A stretch of DNA of 25,166 nt from M55B167 sp046482825 (GTDB taxonomy: Bacteria > Verrucomicrobiota > Kiritimatiellia > RFP12 > UBA1067), in NCBI GenBank assembly GCA_046482825.1, contig JAWOEI010000043.1, forward strand, positions 1 through 25,166, in the 5' to 3' direction. Position 1 is the stretch's first letter. Each line of letters begins with the position of its first letter. Below, in pieces: positions 7,832 through 15,520 of the stretch. A model generated the notes under the pieces. The model ran no database searches. It was not told where the DNA came from and was given only the letters and a program-made list of their open reading frames with translations. Both the position numbers and the translations under genes were made by a program.

Positions 7832-7921
7832 ATGATTTCAGCAGGTTATGATAAGGAGAAAAAAATGAAACAGACTCTGTGCACTTTGCGCTTTCAGACA
7901 ACCGCAGTCCTAATGTCATGA
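7832..7921 (+). other. Orphan translation start out of frame with the LamG gene
   Basis: The ATG at 7832 is preceded by TAAGGAGG with good spacing. A second ATG at 7865, in the same frame, follows AAGGAGAA. This frame stops at 7919-7921 after 29 codons. The following LamG protein is in the +2-shifted frame and begins in the middle of a domain. The simplest reading is that these are the original initiation signals of the LamG gene, disconnected by a deletion. A short leader peptide is an alternative. Confidence 0.5.
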
Positions 7922-9849
7922 TAAAAACCTTCCCGATTGCCGTTTCCAAATCCGTACTGTACAAAAACTGGACTCATTACGCGCTTGTGTACGATCACAC
8001 GGCCGCGGAAGGTCTGGGAACCTGGGAATTGTTCATCAACTCCGAATCACACGGCGTGATTACAAATATAAGCAATCAGGCGTCGCCGGGATCGGCGGAC
8101 GGATTTCATCTGGGAGGTGACGGTTCAAGTTCAGAGTACTTCAATTCGGGAGCTTACGACTACTGGCGGATTTCGGATCAGGCACTGAGCACCAATGAAT
8201 TTCTGAACGCCGGAACAGCTTCATTCGACGACTCACCAAAAACACTTGCCTTCTACCGGCTCGACTCAAATCAAGACGGTTCGTTCGATCTCTCCAACCG
8301 CGTGGCAAATGCCTGGCATCTGCAGGCGTCGGAGGGTGACGCATCAACACTCGTAACCGCCAATGACGACCAGGCCGCAGCTTCCGTTCCGAATCCGGAC
8401 GCAAGCGAATGTTTTCTGGGCAACCGCACAGTCAATCAAGGCAGTTTGACATTCAGAACGTCCAGTGCCGGACAGAACTCGTATCTTCTCAATCCCGACG
8501 GACTCGGCTACCATCTCGGCACTAACTCACCCTGGACGGTCGAAACGTGGATCAAAATGACATCCCTCACGTCCCGCCAGATCATCTTCGATGTCAAAGC
8601 CGGCAATGGTTCATACCCTGAAGGCTGGATGTTTATGAATTATAATGGCCTGAACAGCCGTTACTGCCTCTACTTCGGCAGCACGCCCGGATACATCGGT
8701 TTCCCTGACTCAACCGGCGGCACGGCCGAAACCCCGCTTGACACCTGGCATCATCTGGTGCTCACATTTGACCCGGTTTCCGGTCCGGGTTACCAAGGCG
8801 TGTGGGAGTGTTTCCTGAACAGCCGCTCGCTGGGCAGAATCGAGTATTCGAACAGCTACACCCGCGTCAACAGTTCCGCCAATTTTTATGCGGGTGGACG
8901 CGCCACATCGAATGGAGACGCCGTGTACGGCAGCATGGATCTCCTGCGCGTTTCGCGCGGCGTGCTGACGACCAACCATTTTCTGAACGCCGGCGGATAT
9001 GTCGCCACAACCAACGCTATCGATACTCTCGCCTACTGGAAGCTCGACAGCGACGGCAGCTGGATCAATACATCCAGCCAGGTGGACAGTCGCTATTCGC
9101 TGAATAATGCAACCAATGCGGCAGTAGCCGGCAGTACCGTTCAATGCCGCAGCAGCATTCTGAATCCTGATGCAAGCGAGGATTTCAACGGCGATCCCGC
9201 ATCAAACCAAGGATCAGTTCTGATAACCAACCGGAGCGCATTGACAGTCGGAAATCTAGGCACCCGTCTAGAACTGGACAGGGCCTTCACTATTGAAGGC
9301 TGGATGAAATGGAACAACGATGATGCCCGTAACATACAGTCCATTGCCGGAACAAAATTCGATACCGAGTCAGGCACCTATCTGCCCCCCGTCGGAACAG
9401 CCAACCGCATATTGTACAGCGTTGATTCAGGATGGCTGCTGACACTTGAAAAAAGCGGTGATAATGCGGCATTCCACATCAGCTGCACAACCGCCGTTAC
9501 CAATGAATACACATCCGGCACAGAGATCATTGACGCGGATCTGGCGGTTCTTTCATCATCTTCCATTGAAAACAGCTGGGTTCATATCGCCCTTACATAC
9601 GAACCGGATGAAAATGATGTGGGCCGCTGGACGCTTTATCTCGACGGTGAAGAATCCGGTGCCGCCTATAACGCCGCAGCGCCTTTCCATAATCATGACA
9701 GCCACCGCTTTCTTCTTGGCGGTCAGAATCCGGGTGAGACAAGTTTCGACGGATATCTCGACTGCTGGCGCGTCAGTGCAGGTCTGCTGTCCGCCGAGGA
9801 TCTGCTGTATGTTCACATTCCCGGAGGAACGGTTATACTGGTGAAATAA
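7879..9849 (+). CDS. LamG-repeat secreted protein, 5'-truncated
   Basis: The open frame encodes 656 residues of concanavalin-A-like (LamG) repeats with a period of about 260 residues. The first repeat is only partial, its beta sandwich starting mid-domain (residues 1-112, NWTHYALVYD). The second covers about 190-372 (DTWHHLVLTFD) and the third about 445-645 (FTIEGWMKWN...SWVHIALTYE). Linkers share NPDASE motifs (residues 172-177 and 429-434). LamG domains bind carbohydrate or protein, and no catalytic domain is present. No signal peptide exists in this frame. GTG at 7879 is the first possible start after a TAA at 7852-7854 and lacks its own ribosome binding site, whereas good initiation signals lie in another frame at 7832 and 7865. 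It was probably an exported protein encoded at the head of the operon, and is now likely a pseudogene. Confidence 0.8.
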   Translation: MHFALSDNRSPNVMIKTFPIAVSKSVLYKNWTHYALVYDHTAAEGLGTWELFINSESHGVITNISNQASPGSADGFHLGGDGSSSEYFNSGAYDYWRISDQALSTNEFLNAGTASFDDSPKTLAFYRLDSNQDGSFDLSNRVANAWHLQASEGDASTLVTANDDQAAASVPNPDASECFLGNRTVNQGSLTFRTSSAGQNSYLLNPDGLGYHLGTNSPWTVETWIKMTSLTSRQIIFDVKAGNGSYPEGWMFMNYNGLNSRYCLYFGSTPGYIGFPDSTGGTAETPLDTWHHLVLTFDPVSGPGYQGVWECFLNSRSLGRIEYSNSYTRVNSSANFYAGGRATSNGDAVYGSMDLLRVSRGVLTTNHFLNAGGYVATTNAIDTLAYWKLDSDGSWINTSSQVDSRYSLNNATNAAVAGSTVQCRSSILNPDASEDFNGDPASNQGSVLITNRSALTVGNLGTRLELDRAFTIEGWMKWNNDDARNIQSIAGTKFDTESGTYLPPVGTANRILYSVDSGWLLTLEKSGDNAAFHISCTTAVTNEYTSGTEIIDADLAVLSSSSIENSWVHIALTYEPDENDVGRWTLYLDGEESGAAYNAAAPFHNHDSHRFLLGGQNPGETSFDGYLDCWRVSAGLLSAEDLLYVHIPGGTVILVK

Positions 9850-9876
9850 AACAACCCGATACATCAGACAATTATC

Positions 9877-9937
9877 ACGCACCCTCCGAAGGAAACCCGC
9901 CCTGCAGCGCAGGACACAACTCCCCCGGAGGGCGCGT
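9877..9937 (+). promoter_or_regulatory. Intercistronic stem-loop before the hydrolase gene
   Basis: ACGCACCCTCCG (9877-9888) pairs with CGGAGGGCGCGT (9926-9937) in 11 of 12 positions. The enclosed loop contains a second hairpin, CCTGC-AGC-GCAGG (9901-9913). It is followed by an A-run, not a U-run, and then the GAGGAG ribosome binding site of the next gene. It therefore looks more like an mRNA-processing, stabilising or translation-control structure than an intrinsic plus-strand terminator. Confidence 0.45.
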
Positions 9938-9963
9938 AAGAAAAAAAACAGAGGAGTTTTAAT

Positions 9964-12195
9964 ATGCGGATTCAAAAAACAACAACACTGTTAATCTGCA
10001 GCACGCTGTTGCAGATTAACACTTTGCTGGCAGAGCATGCTGTACCGTCATCAGGCCTGCGCCTACAGGCCGCGACAACAGGCTGTATTTCGAACACACT
10101 TGATTTTGAAAGCAAAACGCTTGAAGTATCGGCTTCCCCTTGGCTTACTGCTACACAGGGACAGGTTGACCTGACGTGCAGAATGCCCTCTGACTGGCCG
10201 CACAGCAACGACCAGATGCTGTTTCATATCCAGTCACGTACGCATGTTCATGCCACTCTGTTTTTCCGCGGAGGAGGACTGCTGGCTGTTTATAAAGGCG
10301 GAGAAGAATTTTTCGCAAGTATCAAAACAACTGATAGCGGCAGATGGAAACCTGGTTCCCTGCATCGCATTCAATTCGCCTGGTCCCCGGCAAAAGATGA
10401 ATTCAGCGAGGTGATTTCAAATGATGTGGAGTTTGTGCTGGTGACTGACGGAAAACTGGCTGGCAGAGGTTACGGACGTCTGATGCAGCCATGGCCGGAA
10501 ATGTGTGAAATCGGCGGACGGCACGGAAAAAACCGCTGGCAGGGCGGGATCAGCAATATCACTCTCTCACCGGAACCGTTTCGACTTTCGGAAGTTCTGC
10601 CTGATCTCAAGGAAGGGGAAAGAACAATAACTGTGGACACCGACAATACAACTGGCCCCTGTTACCGATTCTGGACGGTGGCAAACTGCAACGGACCGCA
10701 TCGTTTTCTGAAACCGGGATATGCGGAAGGCATAAAAAAAAGCCACCCCTTCATCACACAGATAAACGCAGTTTATCTTCTGGGCGGCCGCTATCCCGAT
10801 CAGAACGCCTGGTATAAAGGCCTCACGCCGGACGGAAAACTCAAGGTTGATTTTAGCGGCATGATTGCCCAGCTACAGGCCATGCTCGACAACGATTTCA
10901 CTCCATGGATAGACCTGGGCAACACCCCCTACGCCATGAGCAGTGAGCCCACACAGAACCTATACGGAAACACGGAACCCCCTGATGATGAAAGAATATG
11001 GGCCCGCTATGTCGAGGCCGCCGTGAAGGCTATGACAGACGCCTTCGGCAGGGAACAGGTTGAAAGCTGGTGGTTCCGCGTCGGTTGTGAACCGGATCTT
11101 TATCCTGGACACTGGACCGGCACTAAAGAAGAGTATTTTAAACATTACGATCATACAGTGGCAGCCGTCACAAAAATCCTGCCTGATGTTATGATAGGCC
11201 CCGGTAATATACTGAAACCCAGGGAAGGTCAGGAAGGAACAAGCAAACACGGCTTATGGGGACTGGACATAATTGATCATGCCGGTGCCGGAACCAATGC
11301 TGTTACCGGAAAAACCGGGACCCGTATGGACTGGTTCTCATGTTCATGGTATGCAGCTGTGGGCAGCCCTCTATCCAGATTTGATGAATCTGTCAGGCTT
11401 ATGAGAGAGCGCATGGCTCCCTATCCCCGCTTGAGAAAAACACCCCTCGTAATCGGGGAATTCACGGTTATCAGCGATGAAAGCGGGCGCCGTCTCTGGG
11501 CCGGTGACACAACTGAGTGGGCGGCCAGCTTCTATGCGGGCCTGGCAGATCGTGTTTACAATTGCAACATCCGCCAGGTCTATGAATGGGCTCAGACCAC
11601 CGGCGGCGTGTACCATCCGCGCACACAGGTCATTGCCATGCTGGACCAGATGGCCGGCGGGCAGCTCTTAAAAACGGAGACTGAAGCATCATCCGGAGCG
11701 GAATGCAATGCAATATCCTGTCGTAAAGGCCGGGATATTTATATTCTTCTGTATAATCACCGGGCACTCAGGCGTCCGTCTGTCCCGGAAAGCGTACATC
11801 TGAAAATCAGAGATAAACGCATGAAAAGAAAACAGGCCTGGACACTCACAGAAAGCCTGATTGATGCAGAACACGCTTCATGGGCCTATGAATACGCCGC
11901 TGACTGCCGTAAAGCCGGCATAAAAAAAATACCGAAAGCCGGACGTTATGAGGGAAGCACCCATATTCTCTATGGAGAAGAGGGAACCGAACTTTTCAAA
12001 AAGAACAGAGAAAAATACCGGAAGCTTTCACAGCCTGAAAAAACGACCCGGAAAGTGACAGTCGGCAGAAAACACTTCGAATGTGACATAACCATGAAGG
12101 GCCACAGTGTCCGAATGCTCAAACTGTCTCCGCCCGCAAATATGGAAACTGATAACAACAGCTCCGGCTGGAGTCTGTTAGATTTTCTGTTCTGA
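9964..12195 (+). CDS. Secreted clan-A glycoside hydrolase (GH39-like) with ConA-like N domain
   Basis: The protein has 743 residues. A signal peptide (LLICSTLLQINTLLA-EH) is followed by a beta-sandwich, LamG-like region at about residues 40-205. A TIM-barrel hydrolase domain at about 225-570 resembles GH39 and related clan-A families, and a C-terminal beta region closes the protein. The likely acid/base is Glu376 in WWFRVGCEPD and the likely nucleophile Glu499 in LVIGEF; the pattern YEWAQTT follows at 540-546. Clan A normally has Asn before the acid/base Glu; here it is Cys375. GAGGAG lies 7 nt before the ATG. Retaining beta-xylosidase, arabinosidase or another exo-glycosidase activity is possible. 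I cannot fix the substrate. The stop codon overlaps the upstream possible start of the symporter gene, so the two are probably co-transcribed. Confidence 0.8.
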   Translation: MRIQKTTTLLICSTLLQINTLLAEHAVPSSGLRLQAATTGCISNTLDFESKTLEVSASPWLTATQGQVDLTCRMPSDWPHSNDQMLFHIQSRTHVHATLFFRGGGLLAVYKGGEEFFASIKTTDSGRWKPGSLHRIQFAWSPAKDEFSEVISNDVEFVLVTDGKLAGRGYGRLMQPWPEMCEIGGRHGKNRWQGGISNITLSPEPFRLSEVLPDLKEGERTITVDTDNTTGPCYRFWTVANCNGPHRFLKPGYAEGIKKSHPFITQINAVYLLGGRYPDQNAWYKGLTPDGKLKVDFSGMIAQLQAMLDNDFTPWIDLGNTPYAMSSEPTQNLYGNTEPPDDERIWARYVEAAVKAMTDAFGREQVESWWFRVGCEPDLYPGHWTGTKEEYFKHYDHTVAAVTKILPDVMIGPGNILKPREGQEGTSKHGLWGLDIIDHAGAGTNAVTGKTGTRMDWFSCSWYAAVGSPLSRFDESVRLMRERMAPYPRLRKTPLVIGEFTVISDESGRRLWAGDTTEWAASFYAGLADRVYNCNIRQVYEWAQTTGGVYHPRTQVIAMLDQMAGGQLLKTETEASSGAECNAISCRKGRDIYILLYNHRALRRPSVPESVHLKIRDKRMKRKQAWTLTESLIDAEHASWAYEYAADCRKAGIKKIPKAGRYEGSTHILYGEEGTELFKKNREKYRKLSQPEKTTRKVTVGRKHFECDITMKGHSVRMLKLSPPANMETDNNSSGWSLLDFLF
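9990..10020 (+). promoter_or_regulatory. Strong hairpin inside the signal-peptide codons
   Basis: GTTAATCTGCA (9990-10000) is perfectly complementary to TGCAGATTAAC (10010-10020). The pairing continues inward through G-U, C-G and A-T to a CGC triloop, giving a 14-bp stem. It begins 26 nt after the start codon, in codons 9-19 of the hydrolase gene. It could slow early translation or protect mRNA, or be incidental to the repetitive Leu/Ile codons. Confidence 0.5.
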
Positions 12196-12275
12196 TGGTG
12201 CCCGCCGTTTGCGAAGCACCAGGACCGAATATCCGCATTGTCTGCAACGGCACAGCTTATAAGGATTATACCGAA

Positions 12276-13754
12276 ATGACAGCAATAGGTTTTACAGATT
12301 GGATCGTCGTAGCAGTTTATACAGCATTTACCATTGTGATTGTATGGGCAGCAGCGAGAAAACAGAAGAATGCCGAAGATTTTTTCACTGGCGGCCGCAA
12401 GATGAACGGCTTTGCCGTGGGCCTCTCAATCTTTGCAGCGGCCTTCAGCGCGGCCGCATTTGTGATGCTGCCGCGGGAAGGCATGTTCCGCAACTGGGGA
12501 ATACTCTCCGTCACACTTCTGATCGCCTTGATGATCACACCGCTGCTGTGGCACGTTTTTGTGCCTGTCTATATGCGCCTTGGAATACGCAGTGTCTATG
12601 AGTATCTTTCAATACGCTTCCACCCCCATCTGCGCCGTCTGGGTGCCATACTGTTTTTCGGTTATGCCTTCGGCTGGCTGGGCAGCATGCTCTATACGCT
12701 GGTGCTGATCTTCGATGCCGTGATCGGTCTGACGCAGCCGCAGTTTATACTTATGCTGACGGGAGTGGGCGGCATGGCCATCATATACGCCTGTCTGGGC
12801 GGTCTAAAAGGCATCATCTGGCTGGACGTACTCCAGGCCGTCACCCTCGGCGGCTGCGTGGTGATCATTCTGATTCTGGCCATCAACCGCATAGACGGGG
12901 GCATTCCCGCAATCATTGAAACAGGAAGCGCCCACTCCAAATTCGACCTCGCCGATCTCTCGGCCGGAATGACGGGCCAGACGGGAATCTGGTGGATACT
13001 CGCATTGGCGTTCTTCATGTATCTGCCCGGTTATACAACCTCCCAGATTACCGTTCAACGCTACCTCAGCATGTCCGGTCCCAAAGAGCTGCACCGCGCC
13101 CTTACACTCAACGCAATCGTTGTCACCATTGTTTATTTTCTGTTCATGCTGACAGGCACCGTGATGTTTGTCTATTACATGCAGCAAACCGGTTCGCTGC
13201 CGGAACTGGAAAGCCAGGATCAGATCCTTCCGCACTTCATCGCAAATGAACTGCATACTCCCGGGATGTCCGGCTTGATGTGCGCCGGATTACTTGCAGC
13301 GGCTCTGAGCACTCTGGAGGGGGGCATAAACAGCATTGCATCCGTACTGACTTTCGACCTGCTGGACCGGCACAAAACCTCCGTAAGAACAGACCGCATT
13401 CTAACCGCCCTCATCGGATCCGGAGTGGTCGGAGCGGCATTACTTGCCCCCTATATAGGCAAAAACTTCATAGATCAGATAACAACAGTGGCCAGCACCT
13501 TCCTCGGTCTGCTGTTAGGGGTGTATGTACTCGGCATGGCTTTCGCGCGCGCCAACACCGCCGGAGCCGTGGCAGGCCTGCTGGCCGGAACAGCCGGCAT
13601 AGCGGTCGTCCTGCTCCATCCAGGCATACCCAACTGGTGGTGCGGGTTCTTCGCGTTTTTCCCCACGCTGATTATCGGACGAACGGTCAGCAGTTTTTTT
13701 CCGCCACCCACCGAAGAACAGAAACGCGGACTGTTTTTTGCACCGAAAAAATAA
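12276..13754 (+). CDS. Sodium:solute symporter (SSS family), probable sugar importer
   Basis: This inner-membrane Na+/solute symporter has 492 residues from the ATG at 12276 and about 13 hydrophobic helices. Family hallmarks are the early NAEDFFTGGRKMNGFAVGLS segment followed by AAAFSAAAF and, later, the conserved MCAGLLAAALSTLEGGINSI segment typical of SSS helix 8 (sodium-site region). I chose 12276 because AAGGA lies 10 nt upstream and it begins directly at the first helix (MTAIGFTDWIVVAVYTAF). An in-frame ATG at 12195 overlaps the hydrolase stop but adds 27 hydrophilic residues. Placed between a hydrolase and a sugar isomerase, it probably imports the released monosaccharide. SSS members also carry other solutes. 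Confidence 0.93.
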   Translation: MTAIGFTDWIVVAVYTAFTIVIVWAAARKQKNAEDFFTGGRKMNGFAVGLSIFAAAFSAAAFVMLPREGMFRNWGILSVTLLIALMITPLLWHVFVPVYMRLGIRSVYEYLSIRFHPHLRRLGAILFFGYAFGWLGSMLYTLVLIFDAVIGLTQPQFILMLTGVGGMAIIYACLGGLKGIIWLDVLQAVTLGGCVVIILILAINRIDGGIPAIIETGSAHSKFDLADLSAGMTGQTGIWWILALAFFMYLPGYTTSQITVQRYLSMSGPKELHRALTLNAIVVTIVYFLFMLTGTVMFVYYMQQTGSLPELESQDQILPHFIANELHTPGMSGLMCAGLLAAALSTLEGGINSIASVLTFDLLDRHKTSVRTDRILTALIGSGVVGAALLAPYIGKNFIDQITTVASTFLGLLLGVYVLGMAFARANTAGAVAGLLAGTAGIAVVLLHPGIPNWWCGFFAFFPTLIIGRTVSSFFPPPTEEQKRGLFFAPKK

Positions 13755-13854
13755 ACTACTGAGAGAGCAACGCAAAAAGCCACATACAAAGGTTTCGGTA
13801 TTCGGGTTTCAGGTTTCAGAAACTGAACGCAATTTACTAAAACTACGAAGCAAT

Positions 13855-13884
13855 GACCTCTGCGGCCTTTGCGCCTCTGCGAGG
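13855..13884. repeat. CCTCTGCG-type dispersed intergenic repeat
   Basis: The segment GACCTCTGCGGCCTTTGCGC plus CTCTGCGAGG is the approximate reverse complement of 22731-22760. It lies in the 167-nt gap between the symporter and isomerase genes, which also contains a GGGTTTCAGGTTTCAG direct repeat near 13804. Similar CTCTGCG strings recur in intergenic DNA of diverse bacteria. Confidence 0.5.
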
Positions 13885-13921
13885 AATCTATGGAAAAAAT
13901 TTTTAGGAAAGGAAAACACCT

Positions 13922-15373
13922 GTGCGTATAGAAAGAAGAAAACCGCTGACAGCCAGAGTCGGAATTGTCGGAGTAGGCCATCACACCTACTGGGATCAAT
14001 TTGAAGGTCTGCTGGATGTCATGCATCAGAAACTGGACCAGTTTGATGAAAAAGTTAAAAAGAACGGAGTTGAAACTGTCACATTCGGACTGCTGGACGA
14101 TGCCGAGACAGCCTATGCGGCACTGCCGGAAATAAAAGCGGCCGACCTGGATCTTCTGTTTATTGATATGGTCACCTACGCCACATCTTCGACTTTCGGA
14201 GTTCTGGCCAGGGATCTGGATATTCCCATCATCCTGGTCGCACTGCAGCCACTACGCGCCATGCCCTACGAAGAAGCCAGAACCTATATACAGCTGTGCA
14301 ACGATGATATATGTTCAGTGCCTGAATTCACCGGCGTTGCGATACGCATGGGCAGACCGGTGGCGGACGTGATTGTCGGAATACGCGAGGGCGACGCCGC
14401 AGCGGATGCGGAGATCGCCAGCTGGTGCCAGATCGCAAAAGTCCTGCATGATCTGCGCCGCGCGCGTATAGGTCTGATGGGGCACGTACTGGAATCCATG
14501 CTGGACATGCATGTTGACCCGACAGCCATCACCGAAGCATTCGGCTGTCATGTAGTGCTCTGCGAACCTGATGAAATCTTCCGGCATTACAGGACAGAGA
14601 ACCAGACAGCAACCGAAGAAATGAAAAAACGGATTCTGTCCTTTTTCGACACTCCTGATCCGGGATCCGATCCTATCGCCGCAAAACTCACAGAATCCGA
14701 CCTTGAAGTCGCCGCCAGAGCTGCCGTGGCACTGGAAACTTTTATCACTGACCGCAGTCTGGACGGCCTGGCATATTACTACGAAGCCCTACCGGATACA
14801 CCTATGCGGGAACTGGTCACCAATCTGATAGTGGGCAACTCACTTCTGACCAGCGCGGGCTTTCCCATGTGCGGAGAGTATGACCTCAAAAACTGCCTGG
14901 CCATGATGATTATGGACCGTCTGGATATCGGCGGAAGTTTCGCCGAGTTCCACCCCATTGATTTTGACCGCGACACCGTTCTGGTCGGTCACGACGGCCC
15001 TCACCACCTGAATATCGCATCGCAGAAACCGGTGCTGCGTTCACTCAAGACCTATCACGGCAAACCGGGTAAGGGCGCGGGAGTGGAATTCAATATCAAA
15101 GAGGGACCGATCACCATGCTGTCAATCGGAGTCAAGGCCGACGGCAGACTTAAATTCATTATCGCTGAAGGCGAATCAATCAAAAACCCCATCCCCCCCA
15201 CTGGTAACACCAACACACACGGTAAATTCAAACCGGATATCCGCACCTTTTTTAAACGCTGGGTAACCGAAGGCCCCACCCACCACTTTGCGCTCGGTGT
15301 TGGACACCATGCCGACGAACTTGTTAAAATTGCCAGAGTATTAGACATCGAGGCAACGGTGGTGACCCCATAG
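13922..15373 (+). CDS. L-arabinose/L-fucose isomerase-family protein
   Basis: This 483-residue cytosolic protein is close in length to AraA (500 residues). These enzymes interconvert aldoses and ketoses using Mn2+. The metal and catalytic positions of AraA can be recognised: Glu319 in CGEYD (AraA GEGD), Glu342 in FAEFH (AraA FMED), His357 in VGHDG (AraA GSH) and His462 or His463 in GVGHHADE near the C terminus. Overall similarity to characterised AraA or FucI looks low, so the sugar is uncertain; rhamnose, fucose, arabinose or a related sugar would fit the neighbouring GH106-like enzymes. Translation starts at GTG 13922, with AGGAAAGG upstream; no better ATG exists. It follows the symporter gene on the same strand after a 167-nt gap. 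Confidence 0.87.
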   Translation: MRIERRKPLTARVGIVGVGHHTYWDQFEGLLDVMHQKLDQFDEKVKKNGVETVTFGLLDDAETAYAALPEIKAADLDLLFIDMVTYATSSTFGVLARDLDIPIILVALQPLRAMPYEEARTYIQLCNDDICSVPEFTGVAIRMGRPVADVIVGIREGDAAADAEIASWCQIAKVLHDLRRARIGLMGHVLESMLDMHVDPTAITEAFGCHVVLCEPDEIFRHYRTENQTATEEMKKRILSFFDTPDPGSDPIAAKLTESDLEVAARAAVALETFITDRSLDGLAYYYEALPDTPMRELVTNLIVGNSLLTSAGFPMCGEYDLKNCLAMMIMDRLDIGGSFAEFHPIDFDRDTVLVGHDGPHHLNIASQKPVLRSLKTYHGKPGKGAGVEFNIKEGPITMLSIGVKADGRLKFIIAEGESIKNPIPPTGNTNTHGKFKPDIRTFFKRWVTEGPTHHFALGVGHHADELVKIARVLDIEATVVTP

Positions 15374-15384
15374 CCCCTAAGGCC

Positions 15385-15511
15385 CGATCCGAGGCTGCGC
15401 AGCTGTAGGCCGGGTGCCCCACCCGGCGCACCAACGCCCGGGACGCCGCCGGGCCTACAAATTTACCAAACGACAACATGTTTGTCTTTGCCCGACAAGT
15501 AGGGCCTAAAG
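15385..15511 (-). repeat. Mosaic dispersed repeat, inverted copy 2, abutting GH106 gene
   Basis: This is the inverted counterpart of 31-219, without the 41-bp and 19-bp extra pieces. It contains two REP-like hairpins: GCCGGGTG-CCC-CACCCGGC (15409-15427) and GCCCGG...CCGGGC (15436-15441 with 15449-15454). The repeat starts 11 nt after the isomerase stop. It ends at the AAAGGA (15508-15513) that serves as ribosome binding site for the gene at 15521. It therefore fills the entire gap between the two genes. Confidence 0.85.
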
Positions 15512-15520
15512 GATTACAAT

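Noticed and set aside
12804..13256. Minus-strand open frame of 150 codons within the symporter gene
   Set aside because: Antisense shadow of transmembrane coding sequence with conserved SSS motifs.
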